Assembly: GCA_944739405.2 (NCBI GenBank)
Contig: OX123205.2
Location: forward strand, 39,390,475 to 39,454,474
DNA: 64,000 nucleotides
Direction of reading: 5' to 3'
From: Euclidia mi
Lineage: Eukaryota; Arthropoda; Insecta; Lepidoptera; Erebidae
The position numbers were made by a program, and so were the translations under genes. Within the stretch, counting starts at the first letter, position 1. Each line of letters begins with the position of its first letter. This document shows positions 31,508 through 42,276 of the stretch, in pieces. The notes beneath the pieces are model-generated. The model did not search any database and had not been told where the DNA came from. It worked only from the letters and a program-made list of their open reading frames with translations.

Positions 31508-32722
31508 TAGGCATGGGCGTTTTCGGATTTTTCCGCAAACCGATACAAATTCGATTTCAGATACTGAAATCGATTTCAAAAACCGATTTTAGAAATCGAT
31601 TTCTGTAGCGGATGTCGGAGCGACGAGCGTAGTTACTAGTTGCGTAGACAAACGCAAACAATCGAATTATTATTGCATTGTCATGTCATGCGTCCATATT
31701 TCGCTTGGTTTGCGTGACATATTGAAAAAGAAAACCTACTAACTACCTTAAACTAATTGTTAAAAAACTCAGTCGCCAAACAAACTAAAATTATAGAACA
31801 CGAATTGTTTCTATTTATTTACACTTTACAAACCTAACCTACTAACTACCTAAAACTAATTGTTAAAAAACTCAGTCGCCAAACAAACTAAAATTACACA
31901 ACACGAATTATTTCTATTTATTTACACTTTACAATCCTAACCTACTAATACTAACTACCTAAAACTAATTGTTAAAAAACTCAGTCGCCAAACAAACTAA
32001 AATTACACAACACGAATTGTTTCTATTTATGTACACTTTACAATCCTAACAACGTAACAATAAAACTTTTTAAATCCTAATATTATAACTTTCACGAAAA
32101 CCAAATATAGGTACATAATTATTATTAAGCGTGCACCGCACTGCACGTGTCACCTAGATCAAGTGAACAAATATTACAAATAAACATTGATCAAGTCAAA
32201 ACTCTCCAAACATAAATCCCTAATAACTATTAAAACTATTTGCAATTTTCAAAACAAACATTAAATAGTTGCAATCTGAATTAGATCTTATCGCCTCGAC
32301 GTTTAGTTTTATTTTTTCAATTCAATCTGCAATTCATAAAATCGCCAAAATCCATAACGCTACGACTGGCTTGCTTGGCAACAATCGATTCGCTTCATCT
32401 CTTTTGCTCTTTAAACGGATCACTAAGTAAGAAAGAAAAGGATATGAAATTCGCTCTTTCTCATTCTAACTAAGTAGTCGTTGGGTAGAGTGAAAGAGAA
32501 CGAATGAATATGAAAACTATCGAAAACGTAAGCTTTAGATTTACTTTGTAGTTTGGTTGCGCTTGCACCGTTTCCGTTTGGTTTGGATTAGATTGTTTGC
32601 GTTATCGTGGTATTGTTTTGCGTTTTCTAAAATCGGTTTTCTCATATTGGAATATCGATACGATACGATTTCTGACTGCAATCGGATTTCAGTTTCGTTT
32701 TGATATATCGGTCTCATGCCTA
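31508..32722. mobile_element. hAT-type non-autonomous element, 1.2 kb
   Basis: Ends TAGGCATGGGCG and, reversed, TAGGCATGAGAC are inverted. CAATGCAG is duplicated exactly (31500-31507 and 32723-32730). Both ends are full of the motif CGATT/AATCG (for example GAAATCGATTTC). The interior has three tandem units of about 103 bp. No transposase frame is present. Confidence 0.9.
31733..32050 (+). repeat. Three tandem ~103-bp units inside the hAT element
   Basis: Units begin AACCTACTAACT at 31733, 31836 and 31939. All contain TTAAAAAACTCAGTCGCCAA and end CACTTTACAA. The third has a 6-bp insertion. By eye they differ at only a few bases. Confidence 0.92.
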
Positions 32723-32730
32723 CAATGCAG

Positions 32731-34538
32731 CGATTTCTTTTTAAATATTGTCGATATTTGAAGTTCGTCTGTATACTTCATGTTCAATCAGTAGTGATGA
32801 AAAAGTATAGTACGTGTCTATGATATCCACGTAATATTTTTGAAGATGTCTTAAATATGCCTATTGCGTTTACTAGATAGTAGATGAAATAGTAAAGCAT
32901 TGGCGAACTTAAAATGACAACTACGAAAAGCATAGAGAAAATATATTTCAAAATATTCTTCTGGCAACAAATCCATAAAATATTTTACAACTACAAAATA
33001 TATTTTTTGGCCACTTTTTACGTCGTTACCTACATTTTCGACACCGGTGCGACGGTAAAATAGGTTTCGTTTGTGCATTGACCTGATTTACATAAAAAGG
33101 CCATCGCCCGACGCTCGTCTAACCTTTAAATTGACATTTAGAAAGCCAATATCTGTTCCCGCAATGCCTTATTTTATTATGTGTCAAATTTAATTGTAAC
33201 GTTTCCATAAAAAGTGGGTCAAATCTTAGTAATAAAAACACTTGATACGATTTCTTGACTACACTCAATGCCTACTTTTAGATATCACGTTGGAAATCTT
33301 GCACTGGACAGTGGGTTAAGTTAGAGAATGTTAACTAGGTCGTTGTGCAATTTTGCTCAACTTAAACTTTAACAATGTAGTTTTACCGCGACTTTAAAGC
33401 AAGCCTTTTGCACAAGAATTGTGCCTTTTCGCTTTTAGTTTAGACAAGTTAATATTATTTTATTTTTGAAAATATACTTACACGTAATACGCAATAAGTA
33501 TCTACTTAACATTTAAATAATTTGATTGCTGGCTTCATTTAACATTCTGGGAAAATCTCTTAAATTTTGGAGACCTAGGTTCTATACCGTGGAGATGATG
33601 ATAATTCCATGATACTCGTATAAGTTTTGTCTGAATTGCTTGCAAACAAATTCCGTTATATATTTCAATATAACGTGCCCCGCACGGGAGTTATCTAGAC
33701 TGGTCCTTAATCAAGTGTCGGCAGATGCCGTAGAGGGAACTAATCCCTACTGATTGATATTCACTCCGAGAGAACCCGTCTTGAACATAGCCACCTAGGG
33801 GACTACGTCGTGTATAATATCGATTTGTAAGGAACAGTTGTTCAACTGTGAGGTAGAATGAATTCACATTTATTTTACATAAATACCGTAAATACTCTTC
33901 AACTTTCCCGATTTATATACATATGTACCTATTAATATTTATGTAACGGGGTTTAATCGCGTAATTGTTAAAAGGTACCTCTACTTTCGAATTAGTTCAA
34001 TAATTCTATTCTGCATACTTTAATTCAATCGATGACTTGTCATGAAGCCATTAGATTTAAAAAAACCAGCAACTTTTTGTTGCTAAGAGAGCTTGGCGAT
34101 ATAACATGTCGTAGCAAAGTACCGTAACCTCCTCATTTGTTGCGTTTACGTTATGCATTAGGGAACCTATGTTTCCTCATTTTGAGATCAGAAATAACTT
34201 ATTTGCCATTTATCTTACTTAAATACTTTTGTCTATGTCTTTAAGGAAACTTTTATAAGTTTCATTAGAATCTTCGATATTAACAAATTTTACCATCTAC
34301 ATTATTGTGTAAGGATTGTATGAAAATTTTCAACATTATTTGATGATATGTGATTGCCTTTTCACTAGATATCTATGTTGCAATTGTTACCTGATAAACA
34401 GCTAAAACGCGTCATTAAATATGACCACATAAGCCACCTAGTACCAAGTGTATAATAAAGGCAGTGTTGATATAATCTATAGACAAAAAACATCACAGAA
34501 TATGACCACCTAGCCTACCAAATAGTGTCAACTAAAAC
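32731..34538. other. AT-rich, no recognised feature
   Basis: The open frame 32851-33078 (-) has no domain. No repeat family seen here occurs elsewhere in the window. It may be unique sequence upstream of the candidate exon. Confidence 0.4.
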
Positions 34539-34671
34539 TCAGTGATAATACAAGAGAAAAGTGATGAAGTTAGCGAGATGGCTATGAGCGCGGACGAGTC
34601 GGGCGGCGTGCGACGTCGGCGGAGCATCAAGCGACTGTTGCGCAGCCTCACCGCCGACAAACTGCAGACAG
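34539..34671 (+). CDS. Candidate host first coding exon
   Basis: ATG at 34578 opens 31 codons starting MAMSADESGGV, then four arginines and SIKRLLRSL, to the phase-1 end ACA G|GT at 34671/34672. The segment is GC- and CpG-rich in AT-rich surroundings and belongs to no repeat here. TCAGT at 34539 fits the arthropod initiator, and AGTTA at +28 fits a downstream promoter element loosely. The donor GTCTGT is weak. The basic, low-complexity start suggests an N-terminal cytosolic or nuclear tail. I do not recognise the protein. If real, the rest of the window to the right is intron. Confidence 0.4.
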
Positions 34672-34685
34672 GTCTGTGTCAACCC

Positions 34686-34790
34686 TTAATAGTTTTGTAA
34701 GTAGTAGAGCCTTGCTGATTTCATCGTGAATGTGTCGGTCCAACCGGAGAGGTACTACCCTCTGAGAACATATCACCTTAAAGTAACAGT
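34686..34790 (-). mobile_element. GGCAAACGAG-family fragment
   Basis: Reversed end of the family at 11134: TAGAGCCTTGCTGATTTCA and GGAGAGGTACTACC correspond to its last 100 bp. Confidence 0.55.
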
Positions 34791-34861
34791 AACTATCATC
34801 AGCGTATGTATATAGCAGGGAGCCAGGTGGCCCGAGCCCGCCATTTTGGCCGCCCGTTTTG

Positions 34862-35168
34862 GCTCATCATCAGCCTCTAAATAAGTAAACTGTACTATTT
34901 TAATTAACAGAATAAATTGAATTTGAATTTTATACTGTCGCACTGCTGGACACGGGCCCCTTCTCACTATGAGAAGGGTAAGGCCATAGTCCACCCCGCT
35001 GGCCAAGTGAGGGTTGGCAGACTTCACATGTCTTTCGAGAACATTATGGAGAACTCTCAGACATGCAGGTTTCCTCACGATGTTTTCCTTCACCGATAAG
35101 CAAGCGATAATTAACAATTTAAAGCGCACATAACTTCGAAAAGTCATTGGTGCGCGCCGTGGATTCAG
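34862..35168 (-). mobile_element. SINE1, missing the first part of the head
   Basis: Tail, body and centre match SINE1 and end in the B-box region GAATCCACGGCGCGCACC. About 55 bp of AT-rich DNA split the last bases of the tail (34875-34930). Confidence 0.8.
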
Positions 35169-35170
35169 GG

Positions 35171-35229
35171 CAGCGATAGTCAGCAGGAGAGACCGACGGA
35201 CTGGTACGCAGAGGGTCTCGGGTTCGAAT
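35171..35229 (+). mobile_element. SINE1/2 tRNA head alone
   Basis: GCAGCGATAGTCAGCAGGAG to GGTCTCGGGTTCGAAT. It abuts the reversed SINE1 head-to-head. Confidence 0.7.
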
Positions 35230-35268
35230 ATTATTTAATTGCATTAATAAATAATAATTTGTACTGTG

Positions 35269-35452
35269 ACTGCTTTCGCGGTCCAGTGGATAACGTATGT
35301 GACTGCCTGATCAGGTCTCGAGTTCGATTCCCTGGTTGGGCAAAAGCGTTACTAGGTTTTTCCGAATTCTCAGTAGCAGCACTGAGTCAAAGTGTGATAA
35401 TTTATAAAATCACAAATTGTTGTGTCGAGTCTGGGTGTACTTTGTGTCTAAG
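35269..35452 (+). mobile_element. SINE3-variant head joined to a SINE5 fragment
   Basis: 35269-35388 is CTGCTTTCGCGGTCCAGTGG with B box GTTCGATTCC and the start of the SINE3 body. 35398-35452 has AAATTGTTGTGTCGAGTCTG, as in SINE5. A junction of two truncated SINEs. Confidence 0.6.
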
Positions 35453-35479
35453 GAATAAGGGGTGCTGTTCCTCCAACTA

Positions 35480-35700
35480 AAGGGAGGTTTAACTGACCAG
35501 GTTAGGTGATCGTGCCTAGTGGACTACAGTCCGACGGACGTATTTGAGAACTGTATATACATACTGTTCGCGTGTGAAACCTCTGCTTGAGCGATTCAGG
35601 ATTTTGGTTTCTTCGTTTCGTCTCCGATAGATGTCGCCGTGTTGATTGTCTTCGTCGTCGTACGATAGATGGCCCCAGTGGTATGTAGCTCCCGCTACAC
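35480..35700 (-). repeat. Possible LTR of the Gypsy fragment
   Basis: On the - strand a segment starts TGTAGCGGGAGCTACA (a small hairpin), includes TATATACAG and is CG-rich at its start. The TG start and orientation suit a Gypsy LTR on the - strand. No second LTR is seen, so this is only a suggestion. Confidence 0.3.
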
Positions 35701-35813
35701 ATTTGTTCTTACATTCTTAGTGAGCGAGTGGTACAAAATAATCAAAGCATTTTTTAAACGACAAGTACTTTCTGGTATTATAAATATTATATCTGTATAC
35801 CGGAGGTATAGTA

Positions 35814-36033
35814 TCCTAAGTCCATTTTTTTCTAAATTCATTTTATGATGTCATTGGAACAACCTCTTATCAATCTACGTAGTGGCAAAGTATTGTAAGT
35901 CCAATAAAAAAAACAAAAAAGTTAGTAATCGGTGAATATGTTTTAAGTCCGGATCACTTCAGCGGTAAACTATCTCCTCTGGACTTATGCTTTTGTGTCG
36001 CTCAATTGTAAAAAGCGAACGCATCCTAAGTCC
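35814..36033. repeat. Cluster of AAGTCC motifs
   Basis: AAGTCC at 35818, 35897, 35945 and 36028, GGACTT at 35981; two are in the longer form TCCTAAGTCC. Two more occur beyond the Gypsy piece, at 38031 and 38102. Confidence 0.7.
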
Positions 36034-36276
36034 AAATAGGATAATGAAATATGAAAGCAAAGAGTATGTAATCCCTACGGTATGAAAATGTATGAAAGCA
36101 CCGTCACTGACATTACGGTTATTTCAAGTGATTCTTCGGTTTTGTTAACGTACTAACTAATAATTTATACAAAATAGCATCTCGCAGCCGTATTTAAAAA
36201 ATACTAGAATTAGCAGAAAATTCCTCAACCAGAGATAAAACTCAAAATACGGGTTAGTTAATTTCGTTTTGTAAGG

Positions 36277-36700
36277 TTATGTTGTATAAAAATCAATGAA
36301 CGCCTGGAGACGCATGCTTTGGACTTGTGCCGGGGGTGCCGACTGGTAAGCTTTTCCTACCATCTTCTCTACTTCTTTAGACCACTGCTGCAATGACCCA
36401 TTAGGGCGCTGGCAGCGGCTACGCACCTGAGCACGGAATACAAATTCCAAATGCGCGTCTCCATACCTGGACTCTAGAGCCTCGATGAGCTGTTCATATG
36501 TGGCGTCTTTTCCCACGGACTGTAGCACTGATATTAACACCATCTCGTAACGCTATGGTGGATGCATTCTTGGCCTGCTCTCTGTTCCAACTGTTGCTAG
36601 AAGAAGCGGTTTCAAACTGCATCCTGTACGCCTCCCAAGATGAGGTACTATCGAAAGGAGGCACTTTAAAATTATCAGCACCTGATGAGGCGACTGACTA
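36277..36700 (-). pseudogene. Gypsy gag fragment
   Basis: From 36700 leftwards the - strand reads NFKVPPFDSTSSWEAYRMQF and then, after a frameshift near 36545, YEQLIEALESRYGDAHLEFV and SLQQWSKEVEKMVGKAY. This is the N-terminal half of a Gypsy Gag, the capsid-like protein. It ends at a stop near 36277. It lies downstream of the pol piece, the reverse of the normal gag-pol order. Confidence 0.85.
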
Positions 36701-37140
36701 CCTCTAGAAGCTCCTTTCGTGTGGTACAGTAGTTCCTTACAGGTTTAGACAGCGATTTGCTAAAGTAGGCAATAACAGCCTCCCGATCTCCTTGTCTCTG
36801 GGAGAGAGTTCCACCAATACCCACATTGCTTGCGTCTGTGTCAACAATGAATTCCCCATTGACGTCGGGATATGCAAGAATTGGCGCTTCGCATAAACGC
36901 GTCTTAACTCTTCGAAAGCAGTTTGACATTTTTCATCCCAATTAAATGGTCGTTTTTGCTCGTCAGCTCATGTAAGGGTTTTGCGATGCTCGAGAAATTC
37001 TTCACAAAACGTCTGTAATAAGAGCAAAGCCCCATAAATGAGCGCACCTGCGTCTTGTCCTTAGGCATGGGCCAATCTTTAACCGCCGAAATTTTGGCAG
37101 GGTCCTTCTCGATGCCTTTTTCAGAGACGACATGACCCAA
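36701..37140 (-). pseudogene. Gypsy pol: RT end and RNase H start
   Basis: 36904-37140 holds [20 protein letters not shown], the connection after the RT. 36702-36929 in another frame holds PILAYPDVNGEFIVDTDASN and ends NYCTTRKELLEVV, the start of RNase H with its first catalytic aspartates. The two overlap by a frameshift near 36915. The RNase H stops after about 75 residues, where it is fused to gag. Confidence 0.88.
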
Positions 37141-37164
37141 GTAGTTAACTTGTCGCTTGAAAAA

Positions 37165-37500
37165 TTAACATTTTTTAAGACTGAGCTTCAGATTTGCATT
37201 TCTCAACCTATTGAGTACACTTTCTAGCTTCGTGAGATGATCATCGAAGTCTCGGCCCATTACAATTATGTCATCGAGATACACCAGACAAGCTTCCCCT
37301 AAAAGCCCGGTTTCGAAAGTAGCTGGTGCGTTGCACAATCCGAAAGGCATAACATTGAAATGCCAAATCCCTCTGCCCATTGAAAAAGCTGTCTTGTCTT
37401 TCGGGTCCATTTCCACTTGCCAGTAACCACTTTTTAGGTCTATTGTTGTGAACCACTTCATTCCGCATAACGTGTCTAACGTGTCGTCTATTCTAGGCAA
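37165..37500 (-). pseudogene. Gypsy pol: reverse transcriptase core
   Basis: 111 codons with motif A D21 in TTIDLKSGYWQ, MPFGLCNAPATFE at 51-63 and the catalytic YLDD at 74-77. A few residues are missing between ATFE and YLDD relative to the usual spacing. The frame breaks at 37165. Upstream, 37514-37600 still shows VTKKDSYPL in another frame. Confidence 0.9.
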
Positions 37501-37760
37501 AGGATAACTGTCAAGGATAACTGTCTTTCTTGGTTACATCATTTTTGTCGTGTAGACGTCAGTAGTCCTTGACAACTGTAGTGATGACAGCTTGGCATGA
37601 CACCGGCCGTCACACTAAATAAAATAGTCTTCAAACCTCTTTGCTAATTATTGTCTTTGACGACCGGCTAGTTTGTCGTGAAGACGTCAGTAGTCCTTGA
37701 CAACCTTTGACAACTGTAGTGATGACAGCTTGACATGACACCGGCCGTCACACTATTAAA
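37501..37760 (-). pseudogene. Gypsy RT start with tandem and direct duplications
   Basis: AGGATAACTGTCA is repeated in tandem (37501-37525). The 70-bp block 37547-37616 recurs at 37675-37754 with a 10-bp extra piece. The block encodes the region before VTKKDSYPL. Both duplications disrupt the frame. Confidence 0.8.
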
Positions 37761-38030
37761 AAATTTGATGATCAACATTTTAAAATGATAGACTTGAGGC
37801 ATCAGAAGAGGAAGGAGTTGACGTTTCCAGAAAATTTACAAATTATGAACCAGAACTTCAGGTACAGATATCCAGGATTTACTACCATATTTGCCTTCGT
37901 ATTGTCATAATTATTATAAAAAATTACAACAATCTTCTACTGCATCGAAATATCCTGACGACGATAATGATTATGAATAAATAGAACGTGTGATTAATGA
38001 AACATGATTTTTATTGTACTATGAGAATCA

Positions 38031-38107
38031 GGACTTAGGATATTCTGTTATTACATGTAAATAAGAAAATTCGCCTTATGTGTTTACAGGTAGAATATCC
38101 CAAGTCC
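38031..38107. repeat. Inverted repeat with AAGTCC ends
   Basis: GGACTTAGGATATTCT (38031-38046) and AGAATATCCCAAGTCC (38092-38107) are inverted with one mismatch around about 45 bp. Confidence 0.85.
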
Positions 38108-38345
38108 ATTATTTAATTATTTAATAATATTTTTAATAAAATTATTTTGTAAAAAGAAACTGCATATTAACCTACTTTTAAACAACAAATAAAATTTCGC
38201 TTGAAATTTCACACAATTGTGTTATCAAGTGATATACGTGAATAGTGTTCCAATTAAGACTTTAAACATGTGCCCTGAACAATTAGCTTAATGTGACTTA
38301 AGATTCTTTGCCTCCGGTGTACAGATATGTATTATAAATTTATAA

Positions 38346-38880
38346 GGCAGCGATAGCCTAGTGGAGGTACCAACAGACCGCCATGCAGAGGGTATCGGGT
38401 TCGAATCCACGGCGTACACCAATGACGTCGACGATGTCGCGTAAAAGTGACATCTTGTCAGTGTCAACATGGGTTCTGACGGAACGTGCTTATACGAGCT
38501 AAGAAGCGCGTCAACGCTCGTACGAGTTGCGCGTGTGCCAAAAGACGCGCCTATACGCGCCTACATGCGCTTTCAAAAACGACCTTATACGCGCCTATAA
38601 AACACTAATCTGTAACCACCCTAATTATCGCTTGCCCCGTGCCTCGGAGAGCACGTTAAGTCGTCTGTCCGGGATGTCATGAAGAGCTTTGACAGTCGTT
38701 ATAGGGAGTCAGTACCAATGAATAAACTGACATTAATCTAAACCATCCAATATAGCTATCCCTTTGGGTTGCGGAGGTCAGACAGGCAGTCGCTTTGTGG
38801 GAAAGCTAATATTCAGTCAAATCCGGTTAGACTAGAAAGCGGACCCCGGGTTCTGTTTGGGATAATGCTAGGAGGATGAT
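38346..38880 (+). mobile_element. SINE2 with its centre replaced
   Basis: Head GCAGCGATAGCCTAGTGG, B box GGTTCGAATCC, then at 38426-38620 a CpG-rich insert replaces the shared central segment. The body resumes at TAATTATCGCTTGCCCCG and ends GCTAGGAGGATGATGA. Confidence 0.85.
38426..38620. repeat. CpG-rich insert with repeated ACGCGCCTA
   Basis: ACGCGCCTA occurs three times (38545, 38554, 38590), with ATGCGC in between. The origin is not recognised. Confidence 0.55.
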
Positions 38881-39198
38881 GAACTTCTTGTATTATAAAT
38901 TTTAAAATGCTCGCGTTTGGTTCGTAACTAACCTTCGTTGCTTGTATGTTTATATTGTTTTATAGGTGTAATGAGTTGAGTGATGTGTAACATGAAGTAA
39001 TTTTAGCCACGTTTATGATGATGCGATGTACCTTGTTTTTACAAGGCATATTAAAAATTGGGTAAATTCCAAGGCGCTTTGGTATCAGTAGAGATGGTTT
39101 TGTTGGGAGTATTTTTGCTTTAAATATCATAGCGAAATAATTAAAGGGTTACTTCATAATTTGAGTGCATGAAAAGTGTAAACTTTAACTACTAAAGT

Positions 39199-39250
39199 AA
39201 TCGCCTCGCTGCTTGACATTATGTTGCTTGTTATGGGTTCGATTCCGAAA
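39199..39250 (+). mobile_element. SINE5 head fragment
   Basis: TCGCCTCGCTGCTTGACATT and B box GGTTCGATTCC, as at 14520. Confidence 0.5.
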
Positions 39251-39364
39251 CGTTGTCTGGTCAGCACTATTTTTCCAAATCTGGGCGTTCTTAGTGTCCG
39301 TTGTCTTGAAAGTAACGGCTTCTAGAGCTCATGCTCGACAATTTATTTCATCATCAGCCCTATA

Positions 39365-39705
39365 TACAGGGTGTCACAAGACCCATCACCAAGCCGAAGT
39401 CTACTCGTTGTGGACATGCCAAGTCATACTAACCAAAAATAATAATACCTGGGAAAAGATTTTTCTTGAGTTTTCACATTTTTTAAACCGCAATTAAAAG
39501 CGCGCGTGCAATGCTCGAAATACCTGCTTATCCATGGGGTTATAGGGCACCTAAAGAACATATTGGCGGGATAAATGCATCGATTCTGTACCTAATTAGA
39601 AAGATTCCATACTAACTTTGAGTCTCAATATTTCCTGAACCAGTAATTTCCCAGGTATGGTGCCGAAGTAAAAAAAATTCGTAGTTAATGGTACAACATG
39701 GGATT
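39365..39705. mobile_element. Mariner-like MITE, 3'-truncated
   Basis: TA|TACAGGGTGTCACAAGAC at the left, colinear with 19828-20167. The right end is lost where a SINE1 fragment begins. Confidence 0.78.
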
Positions 39706-39894
39706 TGAGAACATTATGGAGAACTCTCAGACATGCAGGTTTCCTCACGATGTTTTCCTTCACCGTTTAGCAAGCGATAATTAACAATTTAATACGCACA
39801 TGACTCCGAAAAGTCATTGGTGCGTGGCGTAGATTCGAACCCAGACCCACTGCGTAGCAGTCTGTCGGGGTTCTCCACTAGGCTATCGCTGACA
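39706..39894 (-). mobile_element. SINE1 5' half
   Basis: Reversed SINE1 head (B box GGTTCGAATC), centre and the start of the body to GAGAACATTATGGAG, where it abuts the MITE. Confidence 0.8.
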
Positions 39895-40488
39895 ATTTAT
39901 TTATTGTTTAGAAATTAAAATGTTTGCGTTTCATGCGACTGGTCATTGGTAAAGCATCTGGCCTTAAGTAGTTGCAAGGGTATACATAAATAACCGAGCC
40001 TTTGCCGTACATTCTCCAAAATTACCCTACAAAACTACATTCATGTTTCATACCCACATCAGCTGATCACCTACTAGTATTAAACTCATAAGCTAGGTTT
40101 GTTTACGCGGCCGAGTCTTGTAAAATTCCATTCTGAAACAGCACGTGTTACACACACTGCCAAGTACACATTTTATATTAGATACCTCGATATTGTTCCG
40201 ATAGTTGGTTTTAAGAGGTTTCGTACAAGTGGAGTGTTGTTGTAAGGAAGAAGCCGTGAAGACGATTTCACAGATAGAGTATAGTAATATTCTGTTCTAT
40301 AATGAATGCTGATGGATTTGACGGTAGTTTGAGTTTTATGGGTCTTGGAGTTTTAAGAGATTCTGGCAGGTTTTAAAGGCATTGGTTGTTTGTTAATGCG
40401 TGGTTATTTTGGGGTATATAATTGGTTATGGAAGTTAGATTCTTGTGTCGTAAGATCTTTATATATATTTAAATAATGAAGATAGGGT
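39895..40488. other. No recognised feature
   Basis: AT-rich single-copy DNA. Confidence 0.4.
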
Positions 40489-40680
40489 AACTTCCACTCT
40501 ATGCTCTCTTTACGCTGCGAACCTCTCCCATTCTTTCTAGGTGGCCTAGCCATCGTAGTCTTTGCGCTTTCGCTTCTCCAATCACATTGGGTTCAGCCAC
40601 CTGTATTTGCCTGACTGAAAAATACGTTGCGTACCATCTGCGTGTCCTAATAGTCTTCTTTGTTTTACTCTACTTGCCTG
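40489..40680 (-). pseudogene. LINE ORF2 C-terminal fragment
   Basis: On the - strand one frame reads AEPNVIGEAKAQRLRWLGHL followed by ERMGEVRSVKRA. The RLRWLGHLERM signature is common to the C-termini of several insect LINEs. The clade is not resolvable from this piece. Confidence 0.65.
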
Positions 40681-41387
40681 ACTGAAACATAAAACTGATA
40701 CTTTTCAGTATGCCTGTTAATATTGCATTTTTTAAGAATCTGTTTTCGAAAGAAATGATGCAGCATTTACTTTTAAAAGACAACCTTCGCACTTTGAATA
40801 CCTCATATATCTCAAAGACTTTATAAACATTTAAATAAAGCTCGCTATATGTTTTTATGCGTCGGGATCGAAACCACAACACTTGGCGCGGCAACAATCG
40901 GGAAATTCAGTGGAAAATCATATTTCTTGCATTCCTTTGGTGTGCGTATGACCTAAAACTACTACAATATCGGAACTAGTAGTAAATATATTGAGCACGT
41001 GCCTCGATACCGTGTTAATATCTTTATATGCGGTGCTGTGTCTATTTGTGCTACTCACTACGAACGTATATTATCTCTATGCAGATGCCTCGTGTTTTAT
41101 AGGAATAGTAAGATGGTATTACAATGCTCTACAGATGTTTTTTTGCTTATTTTTAGTTTCTACAACAGTATCAAATTAGTATTTATTTTTTTAAAGAGAA
41201 CTTTCCCAATAAGAATGTATTATCTGTCGCGAGCGACTTTACAAAACTTGCAATCAACAAACACAAAATATACCTAACTCGAAATAACAGTTAGCGGGTC
41301 AAGAGTGTTGTCTCATGTGGGAATCGACCCTACACTTGGCTTATTTTAAATCGACAAGTCAGTCACTCTTGCTACTTACTGTGTAGT
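40681..41387. other. Mostly unrecognised, includes a worn SINE5
   Basis: 41290-41365 (-) has TCTCATGTGGGAATCGACCC, a reversed SINE5 B-box region. Open frames at 40670-40897 and 40991-41277 are unsupported. Confidence 0.4.
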
Positions 41388-41622
41388 TCATCATCAGCCT
41401 TTAACAGTCCACTGCTGGAGGAGGCCTCTCCTTTGAAAGGAGGAATTGGTCTACTATACCACGCTGGCCAAACGGGTTAGTATAGGGTTTGTATCAAGTT
41501 TTCCTTCTCTCTGACAGTGCTGTTCTCTGCATAATGTGGTCCCTCTGTCGGCTCTTACGACACCCATGGGATGATATGGGGTGGTGACATTCCGTATTCT
41601 TAATCCGACACCACACAGACGA
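41388..41622 (-). mobile_element. Retroposon F, full length
   Basis: Same fixed 5' boundary (CTGTGTGGTGTCGG on the - strand) and GATGATGA tail. Flanks TACTTACTGTGTAGT and TACTTACTTTGTAAT look like a target duplication with two changes. Confidence 0.83.
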
Positions 41623-41695
41623 TTACTTACTTTGTAATACCTACGTGCAATAATTTTATAATTCGAAGTTCCATACAACATCGTCTTATAAACGA

Positions 41696-41900
41696 CTAGA
41701 GGACGCCAGCAGCTACGCCTGCATTTTTTTAAATTTACCCGTTTTGGCCGATCCCGTGGGATTTCGGGAAATCCCTTCTTAGTGCACCCCTACGGTCCCC
41801 AAGGAACATACATGCCAAATTTCAGCTTCCTGCGCCCAATAGTTTCGGCTGTAGCGTGTCTGTCAGTCAGTCAGTAACGCAAGTATTTTATATATTAAGA
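41696..41900 (-). mobile_element. Helitron A, full length
   Basis: On the - strand A|TCTTAATATATAAAATAC to GGCGTCCTCTAG|T. Confidence 0.87.
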
Positions 41901-42276
41901 TAATATAAGTCATTTCTCTATTTTGCAGAAAAAGAAACCTATTTTCATAATAGTTGCGAAGATAGTCCCTTATCATCGACCGCAAAACACAGTAAATAGG
42001 TTCATAAAATAAATATCAGTATGTGTTTTTTATTACTGTTTTACGAGCATTGGGTTCTTTTTAGGTAACAAGATATGTGTGTAGTATATAAATGGTGGGC
42101 TGAATATTAGATTTTTGGCTAACGGTCTGTACATATCTACTGAAGTCTTAACGTTACCCGGAGATCTAGTTATGATATGGTTTCCTAGAAAAACAAGGTC
42201 AGACTGATGAGTAGACAGACAGACGAAGAGACGGTGTTTTTGGGTCTTAATATAGTGTAAATGATTATAAAAAAAG
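41901..42276. other. No recognised feature
   Basis: AT-rich, nothing seen. Confidence 0.4.

Noticed and set aside
31733..32050. CRISPR-like array
   Set aside because: Three 103-bp tandem units without spacers, inside a eukaryotic transposon.
36498..36707. 69-codon + strand frame
   Set aside because: Antisense shadow of the Gypsy gag fragment.
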